DNA from: Rhea pennata
Taxonomy: Eukaryota; Chordata; Aves; Rheiformes; Rheidae
Assembly (NCBI RefSeq): GCF_028389875.1
Contig: NC_084669.1
Location: 10,342,501-10,406,500, forward strand
DNA length: 64,000 nt
Direction of reading: 5' to 3'
Shown: positions 12,501-24,039 of the stretch, piece after piece
Layout of the letters: each line of letters opens with the position of its first letter
Position numbering within the stretch: position 1 is the stretch's first letter
The notes under the pieces: generated by a model
Seen by the model: the letters and a program-made list of their open reading frames with translations, nothing else
Told to the model about the DNA's origin: nothing
Database searches by the model: none
Made by a program: the position numbers and the translations under genes

Positions 12501-13160
12501 TTACTAATACAAATTAACCATCGCTCCCATGGAAATAAAACAAATTTGTAATTTACAGGCTTAAATACTAAGGAAGCTATTTTTAAGTAGCTGTAATCTT
12601 TACCCTAATACCTGGGTTTTTATACACTCCTTCATTTTATGAGTTGGTATTAAAATGTGACTCATTTTAACAGAAGAGAAAAGAATAAAATGTGTCACTG
12701 TGAAGCTGCATATTACCTACTTAAAATATTATAACACACCATGGAAACATCATTTCTAGGGCCAAACAAAACATTACTCAATGAAGAAATGGCATGAAAT
12801 ATATAATATTCAGCAGATGATGGAGAAGTGGAGTTAAACAGTTTCACTGCCAATAAACAGCATCATACTAAAGAGTGTGCATATAGAAATAAAGTATACC
12901 TGTTCTTCACTAACTGCGATGCAATGCTTCTAGTACTTGAATCTAATACTTCTAGTCTACTAAGTATATAAGGAGAAGTTAAAAACACCACACATCCTGA
13001 TTCTGAATCTCTTATAACTGATGCTAATTTGCTTATGATATCTGCCTGATTTGGAGCTAATCTTCTGTAAATTAACTCCTAATGCTGTCTGAAATAATCC
13101 TCTTAATGCTGGTCTGTCTGGAGTACTTTATATCAAATACCATGAAAAATGTAAGCATAT
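6541..13160. other. A+T-rich intron, no gene seen
   Basis: The sequence is unique, with short homopolymers and no supported exon on either strand. ORFs up to 120 codons (for example 6830-7192 plus) show no recognisable domain. There is a C-rich then T-rich run at 9276-9297. The region 9000-9240 has short words like those of old amniote palindromic repeats but cannot be assigned. Confidence 0.45.
9276..9297. repeat. C-run joined to T-run
   Basis: A homopolymer of about 13-14 C is followed directly by about 9 T. It is a simple repeat prone to sequencing length error. Confidence 0.85.
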
Positions 13161-13189
13161 ATACGGCGCCTAGTGTTTGCAGACTGCTC

Positions 13190-13350
13190 TCGAATATTCG
13201 CTGCGGGCTCGGGGGTGCCCCGGGGACCCAGGGCCGGCAGGGCACCCTGGGGAGCACGGGGAGGTGCGGGCTCCGCGGCCCTTCGCGGGGGCAGCCCGTG
13301 GGGACGGCGTGCTCCGCTCGCGGCCACCGCGGAGAGGAGCAGAGCAGGAT
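13190..13350. other. Small isolated G+C/CpG island
   Basis: About 18 CpGs fall in 140 bases (13201-13340), with sharp A+T-rich edges. On the plus strand one frame reads six consecutive Gly-X-Y triplets at 13213-13266 (GCP GDP GPA GHP GEH GEV), the length of a typical 54-bp collagen exon. However, there is no AG acceptor at its start and the frame continues as unrelated sequence. Several ORFs overlap on both strands, as expected from high G+C. It is more likely a small regulatory CpG island than an exon. Confidence 0.45.
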
Positions 13351-14400
13351 GTCTGCCTCCCAGCAGCCTGGTGCGGAAAGGTGCCACGCCACCCTCCAGG
13401 CCTCCCGTCTCCAGCAGCACACGATAACGAATACACGTAAACACGGGGGCTTGGAGCCTTCAGAATGACAAGATGTGTGTTAAACAGCACTAATTATCAG
13501 CTGGAAGCCTAATCTGATAACCGGTTTGAAAAGACAGAAACAGACAATTTCGCTTCTTCAGACAGGCAAAGTATTTTTAAGGATGTTGCTTCAACGTCGG
13601 CCAACTTAATTATTATTGTCAGTGTGCTAACTCTGTACTCAGAAATATGTTTTTTCCACTAAATCCACCGGAACAATTTTCTCCCCCAACATCAGTTTAA
13701 TGATACAGCCAAAAACCTAATTGATATTGGTGAGCAATGCAATTCCAATGTATTATTTTCTCATTTTTTGAAACATAAATGGCAGGCACAACTTTGACTG
13801 AATGGACCTCTTTATGTTTTCACAGGCGGTTTATTGGCCCAGACTCCAACATATAACAAGCACAACTGCAAAAGCAATACATTTTTAATTGAAAAAATCA
13901 TGTATTTTTACTATTAAAGTAACTCAAATAACAAGTAACTCTGTCAGGTAAAGGGCTTTTTAAAATTTTTTTGTATGTGGAATGTTGTTTAGAAACTATA
14001 TTCTCAACACAGCAAACACTTATAGGAGGCTATTAAAATAAAAAATATACTGTTAAAATCATACTTTATTGGAGCTTGCTTTTTTATATATATATATACT
14101 AAAGAACAGATAAAGCTCAGTGATCAGTGAGCCGTATGTGTCCAACAGCCCTTCAAGAGCCTTGTGGAAATGTATAAAACAAGCAGTGATACAATCCTTT
14201 GCCAAACACTGTCATAAATTTTTTATTTGGCAGCTAACATTCTCACTAGTTTTCTTGGCAGCAATTGGGACCTTTAGCAAGAAAGGTGCAGGAGAAAAAT
14301 ACCTTGTTTAGAGATGTTTTCAACACTTTCTGGGATTTTTCAGAACTTCTGCCTGCAGCACATTTTACAACCACAGTCTCCAATCACCTGATGAGTAGGT
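13351..14400. other. Intron between the two G+C islands
   Basis: A+T-rich unique sequence with homeodomain-type cores and a short (TA)n run near 14084-14098. No gene is seen. Confidence 0.45.
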
Positions 14401-14413
14401 GGTGGTTTTAAAC

Positions 14414-14457
14414 TTTTTTTCTTTTTTTTCCTTTCTTTTTCTTTTTTTCTTTTTTTA
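14414..14457. repeat. T-rich/CTTTT tract
   Basis: Pyrimidine-only run of T6-T8 blocks separated by single or double C. Confidence 0.85.
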
Positions 14458-14809
14458 ATATAGACAGCCTACTACCCCCCTCTGGCCTTCAGCCTGCAAT
14501 GTGTGTGCGGAGGCGGCAGTGTATGTGCTCCACCGAGATACAAGTGGTTGCTCTTCTCTGTCTAGACAAAAACCTGAAAATAATATCAGAATGTACCTTT
14601 CATTGCTCCTGATACTATCTGTATCTTATTCCCAGATGACAGAGATAAATGAAAGGCAAACATGTGCTGATTACTTTTGCATTTTTCTTTGGTGATCTCT
14701 ACAGAAAAGCTGGTCACAGGTGCAGCTACCTTGGTCAGCCGGTGGACTGGTGGATAAACAGAATTGTGAAATAGCTTTCTATACCTAAATCTGCTCTTCA
14801 AGATTCATT

Positions 14810-14864
14810 AAAAAAAAAAAAAAAAAAAAAGATATACTGAACTTAAAAAAGATATACTGAACTT
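14810..14864. repeat. A21 tract followed by a 20-bp tandem duplication
   Basis: A homopolymer of 21 A (14810-14830) is followed by GATATACTGAACTT, then A6 and a second exact GATATACTGAACTT at 14851-14864. The unit is A6 plus the 14-mer, so the duplication probably arose by slippage from the A tract. Confidence 0.85.
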
Positions 14865-14929
14865 CACAGGTGAAGCACAGCCCTCCCCAGTGCTGCCGGA
14901 CATGCTGGTGCACTGCACAAGGGAGATCA

Positions 14930-15570
14930 CGGCTGCTGGCTGTCGGGGATCGGCGGTCCCGCGGTTTGGCGGTTTGGCGGTTTGGGCTGCCCCGGGCACA
15001 ATTCGGCAGCGGGCTCTTACCCGCTCGCTTACAGACCAGGGGTTTCATTTTTTGGCATTTAACCACTTCAGAATCGAGGTAAGATAGAGCTACTTGAGCC
15101 AAAAGTTTCACGGCAGCGAGAGGTACGTTTCAACCTTTCACATGCCCAGAAAGAACGACAGCCTGTCTGTCCGTCCGTCTGAGCAGACCCAGCTCCGAGA
15201 AGGGCCGCGCTCCTCCCCCGCCTCAGAGCGGCGGCCGGCGCGGCCCGCGCGCAGCGCCTCTGCCCGCCCTCAGCGCGCCCGCCCGCCCGCCGGGACGCGG
15301 GCTCGCAGGCCCCTCGCGGCCGCCGGGGCGGCTGCGGGCGAGCGCGGCCCCGCCGCGCCCCCGCGGCTCCCCAGGCTGCCGCCCAGCTCAGCCTCGGCGG
15401 CTCTTGCGCGTCTCCCGCGTCCCCCCGCATGTCTCTCGCCTTGCTACTGCGTTATTTCACCTCGCCCCCCAGCGCTCCGCCAGCGCTGTCGCTGGAAGGC
15501 GGCTCCTCTGAGGGCGGCTACACGCAGCGGACGCCTACCGGGAAGTGACAGAGCGGGGCGACTTCACCGA
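14930..15570. promoter_or_regulatory. Strong CpG island inside the VTI1A terminal intron
   Basis: The core is very G+C-rich: 15241-15300 is 54/60 G+C with 14 CpGs. Density stays high from about 15170 to 15555 and is weaker back to 14930. GC-box-like words are frequent (GCCCGCCCGCC, GGGGCGGC, AGGGCGG), and 15246-15258 resembles an NRF1 site. It lies about 12 kb upstream of the terminal exon in the gene's direction, where no VTI1A promoter is expected. ORFs of 120-170 codons cross it on both strands but are Ala/Arg/Pro-rich by composition only. It could be an internal or antisense promoter for a non-coding RNA, an alternative promoter, or an enhancer-type orphan island. Confidence 0.6.
14961..14984. 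repeat. Three tandem copies of GCGGTTTG
   Basis: Three exact 8-bp units sit at the shoulder of the CpG island, preceded by the related GGCGGTCCC. Each unit contains a CpG. Confidence 0.9.
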
Positions 15571-16037
15571 GAACAAACACAAGATGAAAAAATACACGGT
15601 CATTAACAACAAACTCTAATTCACTCGCGGAGGAACACGCCTCTATCTACAGTCCTCATCAGTCAACGGGAAGATGCCCGTAACTTCGGTGGGTTGGAGC
15701 CCCAGTTCCGGGAGGAAGGCAGCACCCCGCGTCTGCCCCCCGCACACGGCTGCGCACCAAGCGGTTCTGAGGGGTGTCGTGGCCCTGCACGCCTGTGTCA
15801 GAGCTTGTGTTGCAAGGGCAGAGTTTATGCCAAGAATGCAAAACAGATGTTGCTTTCCTAATGTTTGCTTGTTGTCATTTAAGCTGTTTTTTTGGGGGGT
15901 TCTGTTTTGATTTTGGTAAGTAAAGCAAATCACCAGAACTTTCCAGAGGGCCAACTAGAGTAACATTTCTGCCTTTTCCTTTTTATTTTGTGTGCATGTG
16001 TGAATATGCATAGAGTCTACAGTCCGAGCTACAACCA

Positions 16038-16076
<39 letters not shown>

Positions 16077-16500
16077 TAAGCGTCATTTGAGCTATGCTCT
16101 GTTCCCTTGGGGCAAAGTGAAAGGTAGCTATTTGCGGATGGGAAAAAGGGCTTTTGTGAACAGCAAAACTGCATCACCGAACAGTTTAAGAAAAAGATTT
16201 TTTGAAGTTATTTTTTACTACTATTTTAAGAGGAAAGAGGGATAAATATATCTTTTTTGCATGTTGACTCATTAACAATTTTAGTAATAAACACTTTATA
16301 ATTAAGTCTGCTAGTTTATTGCTATCCAGAAGTTTCTCAATACTCTTTCCACAGAAGGTTTTGGGAAAAGTAAAACTAAGAAATGTTGAAGGCAATTCCC
16401 AACAGCTTGCTCAAGCAAATCTACGAGAGGCTTAAACTCACTTCTGAACGCTGAAATTTGAGATGCCGTATCAAATAAGCAGCTCTTTTTCCCCCAAAGA
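15571..16500. other. Intron flanking the CpG island
   Basis: It includes moderately G+C-rich sequence to about 15830, then A+T-rich sequence with the T35 run. There is no supported exon. AG/GT dinucleotides around 15830-15930 could serve as splice sites of an island-derived transcript, but nothing picks one out. Confidence 0.4.
16041..16075. repeat. T35 homopolymer
   Basis: Thirty-five uninterrupted T. No element is recognised next to it that would explain it as a retroposon tail. Confidence 0.9.
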
Positions 16501-17079
16501 GAAGAAACTGGGTGTAGCTAACCTAGTGCATAATAGGTTTATTCTCATTTACAAAACAGGAATTACTTTATGGCCCCAAAGTAAAACTAGCATAGAAATA
16601 TACTGGCAGATTTGCTGCAGATGTGTGTTGTGACACGTATGCAGGGAATCTGCTATTAATCACATACTAAGATTTTAATATTATGTAGGGTAATGCAGGC
16701 AACCATTATGGTGAAGATTCTGGATTCATAAAAGCCTAATGCACAAACGGGTCTCTTAAATTTAATACATTTGAGCTTACCCTCAAACTGTACCAATTGA
16801 ATTCCTTGATGCACAAACACCTCCACCCCCCACGACTCCCATTTATTTCAATATCTATTGTGCGTTTCTTTCTGCGTTTGTGCTCGGCTTCTTTTATTGT
16901 GACACATGACAGTTGCTACTAAAAGTGCAGCTTTTCAATTCCCCCGATTATCGGACTATGACAGGAATGCTCTTGTTAGAGGGGTTGTTTGTGAGACCTC
17001 TGGATATGTATCTAGCACAGGAAATGGTCTGGCTCAAACGCTGCAAAAGCCATCTTTCACCTGAACCCTTCAGAATTTG

Positions 17080-17460
17080 TGTCTGAACATAACTAGAACC
17101 TATGTATCTGTACCCGGGCTAAGATTACTACGGACAATTATACCGTGGAAATGCATTATTCTGACAAAGCAATCAATCACGTTATTTCTCACAATTTCAG
17201 TTCACCCCTAAAATTTTCCTTACCTCCAAAGCCAGCTGGATATTATATTACCAAAGCTGTTGAAAGGGTGTAACACTAACCATGAAGCCAAAGGCCACTA
17301 AAACTATGCAATGCATAAATTTTTATTGTTTGCTCAGCATTGAAATCTCATTAGGGCTCATAACTCATCGGCACACTGCAAACATTTGCATCTGCTGATC
17401 ATGAGAACTTAGATGGAATGTACACCTCTGGCTAATTTACTTGTTATGTTTTCAGATGAG
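17080..17460. promoter_or_regulatory. Candidate conserved enhancer-like block
   Basis: Unique sequence with an exact POU octamer ATTTGCAT at 17384-17391, followed by CTGCTGATCATGAG, and several homeodomain TAAT cores. Even base use and the absence of repeats over several hundred bases suggest constraint. This is inference only. Confidence 0.3.
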
Positions 17461-17639
17461 ACTCTGTGTTGCTTTATATTTTCTTTTAAAAAAAGCCCTT
17501 ACGCAGTTGTGATTTCCATTTTAAACTAAATACATTAAAACTTTCATTTACAGTTTCTCAAGGTTGTTCTGTTGCTGGCAGTGTTCACGACCATCATTTA
17601 CAAAAGTTTCATTTGACTTAGTATTCAGGATTATCATTG

Positions 17640-17830
17640 TTTGAAAACTGTGCCCCATAGAGCATTCCGCTTCATTCATCCTTGCTGCTTTATGCATTCA
17701 CATTTTAATTAGATTAAAATTTGTCCTCCAATTAGCTTTCATTAAAGTTTACAGATTACAGAAAAAAATCTCCATTGAGGTGTGCTTCAAAACTGTGCCT
17801 AAAGTTTAAAATGAAATAACTGTGCAAATG
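17640..17830. promoter_or_regulatory. Candidate homeodomain-rich enhancer-like block
   Basis: It contains a cluster of TTAATTAGATTA, CAATTAGC, CATTAAAG and AGATTA cores within about 70 bases (17700-17765), preceded by CATTCCGC and TGCTTTATGCATTCA. Dense ATTA-type sites are common in developmental enhancers and also arise in A+T-rich DNA. Confidence 0.3.
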
Positions 17831-18001
17831 AAGCGTTCATGAAGATTATTACTATGCAAAAAACATCAGCCACTTCTTGGTTTACTTATACGTTTAACTC
17901 CATAATTTATTTTGCCGACTTCAATACCTCTGTGTTCTCCAGAGTAGTAATCATAATAATACCTTACAGTTCAGGATACCTTTCATTCCTAAGGATCCTC
18001 A

Positions 18002-18118
18002 GGGGCCTGATTCTGCAATCCTTACTCTCATCAGCAGTCCTATTGACGTCCCTGAAACTATACGAACAAGTGCTGCTCAGTACATGTGTGTTCAAGCTCA
18101 GCTGCAGGTCAGGGTCTC
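18002..18118. mobile_element. Ancient palindromic MITE-like element
   Basis: The left end GGGGCCTGATTCTGCA pairs imperfectly with the right end CTGCAGGTCAGGGTC. The centre GTCCTATTGACGTCCCTGAAACTA resembles the palindromic centre of a family I recall from turtles, crocodiles and birds, with ends like GGGCCTGATCCTGCAA. The 50 bases before it (AATAATACCTTAC to GATCCTCAGG) look like the antisense tail of an amniote MIR. The family name is not certain. Confidence 0.5.
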
Positions 18119-18904
18119 CTCTCAGCTACCCACGCACAAGTGCTGCTGATGTGCGTGGCCCAGAGTGTCAGCTAGACACGACCGTATGTACCAAGCCCTT
18201 TCACGTGCTTCTGGGCGAGATACAGCAGCTGTTTAATGGTGCATGGTTACAAGGCTCACCTCTTTAAGTGACAGTGTGAGGACAGTTCCTGCCCCCAGTT
18301 AAAACTGCAGCGAAAACTGAGAATGTAATTATCCAAACCGGAAATGGCTCAGGAGGACACAGGGGCTAGTGCTGCATCTCCAGTGTCATTTATATCTTTG
18401 GATGCCACATGGCCAAGTATTGAATGCCCAGTCACTAATACCTATTGCGCGTGCAAATTTACTACGTGCTGAAGGCAGTATAAAGTTTACAGTTCACAGG
18501 GCTGATCCTACAGCCAGAGCAGACATTTATTCTGGAGCAGTCTCTCGGTGAAACACATAGGGCTCCGTGTCGGAGCAGAGCTCCACCGAAATGGATCTGT
18601 TTGCAGGAAATTCTCTTCCAATAGCAAGAGCTATAAATATACACTCATATTAAAAAAGCGAGAGATGCAGCCAACTTCTTAAAACTAAAAATAGAGACAC
18701 TTGGGTTACAAAAACAGGGACCTGTCTTTGCACTAACAACATATTTCTGAGAGGAGGAACACAGTTGAAAACAAATATTTTACTACAAATGGCATGTAGT
18801 TTATAAGCATGAGAGAGTAATTTCAGTAAAATGCAGGAGTGTAAAAAGCAGAGTTGTCTACTTTTCATTCTCAGAGTGAACACGCAGTAACTGGTTGAAC
18901 AATC

Positions 18905-18990
18905 ATTAATCTTCACATCACTGAGGTAACTAGCGTTACCCCCATTTTACAGATGGCAAAAGTAATGTTTAAGGGGTACAAGCCTAGAGG
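18905..18990 (-). mobile_element. MIR/CORE-SINE fragment
   Basis: The plus strand reads ACCCCCATTTTACAGATGGC then AAAAGTAATGTTTAAGGGG and ACAAGCCTAG. This is the diagnostic antisense MIR series (CCATTTTACAGATGAGGAAA, AAGTAA, ACACAGCTAG) with heavy decay. Confidence 0.55.
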
Positions 18991-20032
18991 GGAGTTTATA
19001 CTTTAGATGTTCTCACTCTATGCCCTGTACTCAGTCCAAGACCATGTTTCCAAGATGTGAAGCATCCAGCAGCAGTACTAATTTTAGGAGTCATGCTCAG
19101 GTCTGACCCTTCCTCCACTGCTCCCACCTCCTCTTGGTTTTCATTTCTGCCATCACGTTGCAGCATGCCAGCCTTAGCTGTGCTGATTCAACTGCTCATG
19201 GGTCCATGTGATGAATCAGATCAAGGAATCAATCCAGGATAAAAAAAGAAAAAGAAAAAAGAAGTGAGTGGGAGAGGAGAGCTATTTTGCACCTGATCAA
19301 TTCCATTTCAAGGCACTGACTTCCAAACAGAAGTGTTGGTGAAAATGAGAGAGCAGCTGGGTGCAGGATGGAGGCAGCCGGGAGCAGTTTAGGGGGCAGG
19401 AGGAGACTCCATGTTGACACTAAGGATTTTATATTGCAGAATTGAGGTCCAGTCCACTCTGAAATCTTTCCATGTTCATGTTTTAACTCTTTAAAAATCT
19501 CTCCTTTTATCTTCCTCTGCCCACTTAATTCTGAGAAAGAGTGTAGCTAATTCAGACCACCTTTGCACAACAAATTTGCACAAGGCAATTTAGAAACTGT
19601 AAGTATTTCACTTTCCTCAGTTAAAATCTGGACCACCAAATTCACCTTCTAAGTCTCATTGACCATATTGCAGAAATATTGCTCCATTTCCTCAGTTGAG
19701 CTGTCATGTTTCGTAATACACAGAGAGACTAGTCATGCTTTATGTCGAGGGGGCATTTATAAATTATTTATAAAAGATTTAGATGATTAACCATATATTA
19801 AGAGACAGTCAATCAGTTTAAGAGGCTATTTCAGAATTTTACAGATCAAGCAGTTATTTATAATCCTGGTTATTGTTTTCTACTTTATATCTACCCCTCT
19901 CTGCACTATTATAATATTCTGTTAAGTCTTTATAAATGACTTGTGTTAGTAAAATCAAAAAAGAGCTCAAATTCTGTCTTATGGAGTGGGTCAGATAATT
20001 TGAACTCTGAGTCTCCTAGACTAAGTGCTTAA

Positions 20033-20108
20033 GGACCAGATCTTTGGAGGTAGCTAGACTCCTCATGTCATGACTTAGACACCTCAGGGCCCTTATCTAG
20101 GCCATCAT
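20033..20108. mobile_element. Ancient palindromic repeat relic
   Basis: GGACCAGATCTTTGGAGGTA, then TAGACTCCT, CATGTCATGA, TTAGACACCT and AGGGCCC, resembles an amniote palindromic family with GGCCCAGATCCTCAAAGGTA ends and TTAGGCGCCTAA centres. The right arm is truncated or decayed. Assignment is from memory of the consensus. Confidence 0.45.
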
Positions 20109-20109
20109 C

Positions 20110-22740
20110 GCTCTGTAAATGGAACTTAAGCAGTTTTAAAAAGTTGGCCAGGTGTCATCTGAAAAGGCACAAATGCTGAAGTAAGTGCAACAGCTAAGGA
20201 ACACATTTTTTTCTGCAACGAAACATCAGCATCATGACAGGATGGCTTAAAGCTTCAGCACTTCAAGCTGGTTGTAGAAAAAAAGCTCAACAATGGAAGC
20301 CGTGAGGAATGCTAAATATAACTGGTATCCTTACACAATACAGTGTGCTCAGTTAGAAAAGAATTATTTCTTGTGATTTCATTCAGTCACTTTAACCAGT
20401 GACTTCTCCTTCCTTTCTAGTATTTTTAACTTAGTAGCAAGGATATAGAACATTTTAATAAAGAAATAACCTCAGATTACTTTTTAATGCTGTGTGATTT
20501 ATTAAGTCAAAAAAATGATACCTATTCTGGAAGTATAGTGTATTTGGTGCTATTTTTGCACTAGGAATGGAAACTCGAACTGGAAATAGAGTCATTCATT
20601 CACACTTACAGGATGACATCCCGTTGACAGGCATGCAAACTTGGAAAGGTGCTACACAGTCTCTCTTAAAATACTACACTATATTTTTTCCTTCTAAGCT
20701 CCAATTAAGTAAATGTTAAAGAGGGATCAGTACTTCATTAAGGCTAAAGGTTCATCGTTTGCAAGAGATCGTCTTTCAGAAGTACAAAGGCAGAAAAGTC
20801 AAGGCACTAGCTACTAAATAAATTGTTTGCACAACAGAAGTGGCACCTTCAAGCCCCTCTGCAGCGAGGTGCTGTGCTGCTGCAGCTCTGCTCATTCAGA
20901 TTAGGATTTTAAAGGGCATTCCCCACAATTATCTGAAGGGTCATCAATCCTTTGTGCCAGGCAGTTGTTTTATTTTGTTTTTCATTCAAGAAGAATGAAA
21001 ATCATAAAAGGTGTGAAAATACAGTTGAGGTAGATATATTCACAGACTTGAATATTGCTGGAACACTCCCAGTGCTCATGAGTGCTGAGTAGATGCTCCC
21101 AGGCTGGATGGCTCTATGAAACAAACTACCTTTACAGAAGAACCAAAAATAAAACAAGCAGTTTTAACCCTCTTGAAGTTGTGGGCTTGGGCCTAATAAT
21201 TATATCTTCATTTGCTCCCATAGGCTTGCTTCCAAAAGGTGTCAAAATTGGAAGGACCTTTTTTTACAGTGGGGAAGGAAGGAAGGAAAGTTCCCATTTA
21301 AGATCTGGCATTTTAAAATGGCAGAAAAACAGAGTAACTGACCTTAAGAGAGTCTTGCACCTCTGTGTCAAATTCCTACAAGGACAGCTCGTAAGACTTC
21401 AGCTCTATCGTATCTAAATCAAAATGTCAGGACTCAAAATCCGAACCATAAACCATGCCCTCTGAAACCTAGGTACAAGTGTAATCTTCTTGGCTTTGCT
21501 TTCCATGTGGCTTCTCCGGTCTCATGAAGTGCCAAAGGACACATGCTTTTCTCTTTTTCTTACTGAGAAAACCTCAGCTGGTCCCCAGATTTTAAATGAT
21601 GCACTCTGTAACTCCTTTTGCACCAACTTCCTTGTTTTCTTGGTGGTTCTAAAAAACCCTTTTGACCTGCTCACAAGAATGCCATTTCTATTTCTGTCAT
21701 CCCAAATTAACAAATGAATAAGGGAAAACTTACACTGCCTCCCCTTCTCCTCTGTCACTTCAACCCTTCACCCTCCCAATTGCCCTGCTTCATCACAGCC
21801 TTCGTGCTCTAAAATAAAGAGTTGAAGCCCAGCTGGCTGCAATGAGAGAGACATCAGCACTTGCTTAAATGATATTCTGAATCATGGGCCAAATGGCAGT
21901 GGTGGCCTGTGAGAGCAGGTATTTTCTTCATGCAGTCTTGTAGGACACAATGAATTTAAGACCGTCAGCTCTAAACAACACTGCTATTGTCTCTTCACAT
22001 TTCATCTCCCTCCATTATTCATTTATGTTGATTTTGATTGATGAAGATACTTTAAAAAAGGAGGGTAGAAGGGAGGAGGGGGAGAGGAATACTTCAACTG
22101 TTTGGTCTCTAACTCCTGTAAATCTACCGTTCCTACTGCAAGAATATTACTCAAAAGAAATGCCAACTTGCACATTTTGTGAAGGATTTTTCCTTTTACC
22201 TTTCTCTCCTCTGACTGAAATACAGGAACTGGGACATAAGCAGTGCTTCTGGTACATGCTGCATATCACACTGCAATCAGCCAGGAAAATCAATGTCTTT
22301 TTAATGAAAAAGCGTTAAGACTTCCGCAAAGCCTCTCTTACATATTTACTTCCTATGCAAAAGCTAATTAAGTTTTCGGCTGGTTTGATATGTCAAAAAT
22401 TGCTCGGATCACAGAACTGAGACTAAGCAGAGTAGATACAATTTCTTCATTCAAAGTGAAAGCATCTGACAGAAAGCTAGTCTTATGTCTGTGTGGAAGT
22501 CATAAAGAAAAGGCCCAGCTTGTGCTTGCTTGTTTCCAAATATATGGTATTTACTAACCTCTCATTAAAATTATCCCGACAGAATACAGATTACGAGCGA
22601 TCAGATACTTTTCTTTCCATGGGAGGCCACTTCTGAGGCCTAGGGGAAAACAGGTTCCTGGGAGTTGTTTAAATTCAGTTCACTGTTCTCCAAGTTTTAA
22701 ATGAGCTTCTGAGCAAGCACTACAAACTTGCCAACCTCTT
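20110..22740. other. Intron, no gene seen
   Basis: Unique A+T-rich sequence. ORFs up to about 120 codons (21082-21417 and 21950-22318 plus) lack domains or exon structure. A short GGAAGGAAGGAAGG run lies near 21274-21289. Confidence 0.45.
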
Positions 22741-22751
22741 TGCTTACTTAT

Positions 22752-22768
22752 GGGGGGTGGGGGGGGGA
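22752..22768. repeat. G-run
   Basis: G6-T-G10-type run on the plus strand. It is a simple repeat with possible quadruplex character. Confidence 0.85.
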
Positions 22769-23825
22769 ACAGACGCATTCACCACGTTTGCATCTCTCCT
22801 GCTCTGAGATCTGCCCCAGCACAACACGCTGACTGCAACATTCAGTTGACTGCCCAGGACAAAGGGAAGTCCAGTACCCCACTGTGCATTTGGTAGCAGG
22901 ATTTCCTATTCAGTTCCACCCCTTCTTATGCTTTAAATAAAATGAAGGAACTTTAATACTGTAAGACAAGCAGCGAAAAAAATGGACAGATAAATTGTTA
23001 ATAAACTGTCATTAGATGTCAGAGTCACCAAATCATTAAAACATCTCCCTCTCCCCCCAAATTTTTGTGTCTGAAATATCATTGTTTTAAAATGACTGCA
23101 GACTCTGGAAGAGAGCTCTGCTCTTTCCTATTATTTTTGAAAGTGTGTGGTTAGAAGCAGTATCGGTAAAAAGGAAAACTTAAATTCTGAAAACAAATAG
23201 GTGAAGGGAGGTGGATTCAGTGGAACTGCTGAATATATAAAAGCCTGTTGTTTGACCTCCAAGTTCGTTCCACAAATCATAATTACATGCACTTTTAAAA
23301 AAATATTATGTGGTCCTCATTATCGCTTTCTGTACTATCTTTCATGTTTCAAGGGAGTAAGCTACTACTAACCGGTGTTACAAAGAAACTTTCTAAATAT
23401 TCAGTATTTCTGCAGAAGCTGTAATGACAACTCTTTGGAGATGGATACAAGAACATGTGCAAAATCTACCAGATCTGGTTCTGAAATTCCCATCTTTGCA
23501 ATTTTGACTTTTCAAAATGATCTGCTCTTTAATTCAATGGTAGTTGTCAAAGACTGTCAAATAAACGATAAAACTCTCAGGAAATAAACATCTCTCCTCT
23601 AGTAGGTTTGTATATAATTCCACAAAAGAAAAGAATTCTAAAAGTAAATAAACATATGGGAGGATTAGAGGAGCAATAAACAAAAGCATTTCCTCATTTT
23701 GAATTTAAAAAAATAGGAGCCCTCTTTCCAGGCATCGCCAGGAAATATTACTGCACAGAGGTGAAGCTTGTGCTATTGAGAATCATACTTAATGCTAATA
23801 CACATGTGCCTGCATTGCTTCACGT

Positions 23826-23851
23826 GCACACACATGCACACACACACACAC
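23826..23851. repeat. (CA)n microsatellite
   Basis: CACACACATG followed by about eight CA units, then a TATATG stretch. Confidence 0.85.
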
Positions 23852-24039
23852 CGTATATGTATATATCCCTGTCCACAATTTAAATCAAAGTCTATCATGC
23901 CTTTATGGATCGACAGGCGGAGAGTTTTAATGCCAGATTAGAACAATACAGGCATGAGACTTTTTTTTTTCCTGCAAGATGATAAAAACTAATGCTGAAA
24001 CCTTTTAGTCATAATGAAGGAGTTTACAGGGTTCTTAAT

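Noticed and set aside
15094..15606. 170-codon plus-strand ORF across the CpG island
   Set aside because: It is Ala/Arg/Pro-rich low complexity produced by extreme G+C. A long ORF on the opposite strand overlaps it, and no known protein is resembled.
23821..23875. CRISPR-like or tandem-array structure
   Set aside because: It is a plain CA/TA microsatellite. No regularly spaced repeats exist in the window.
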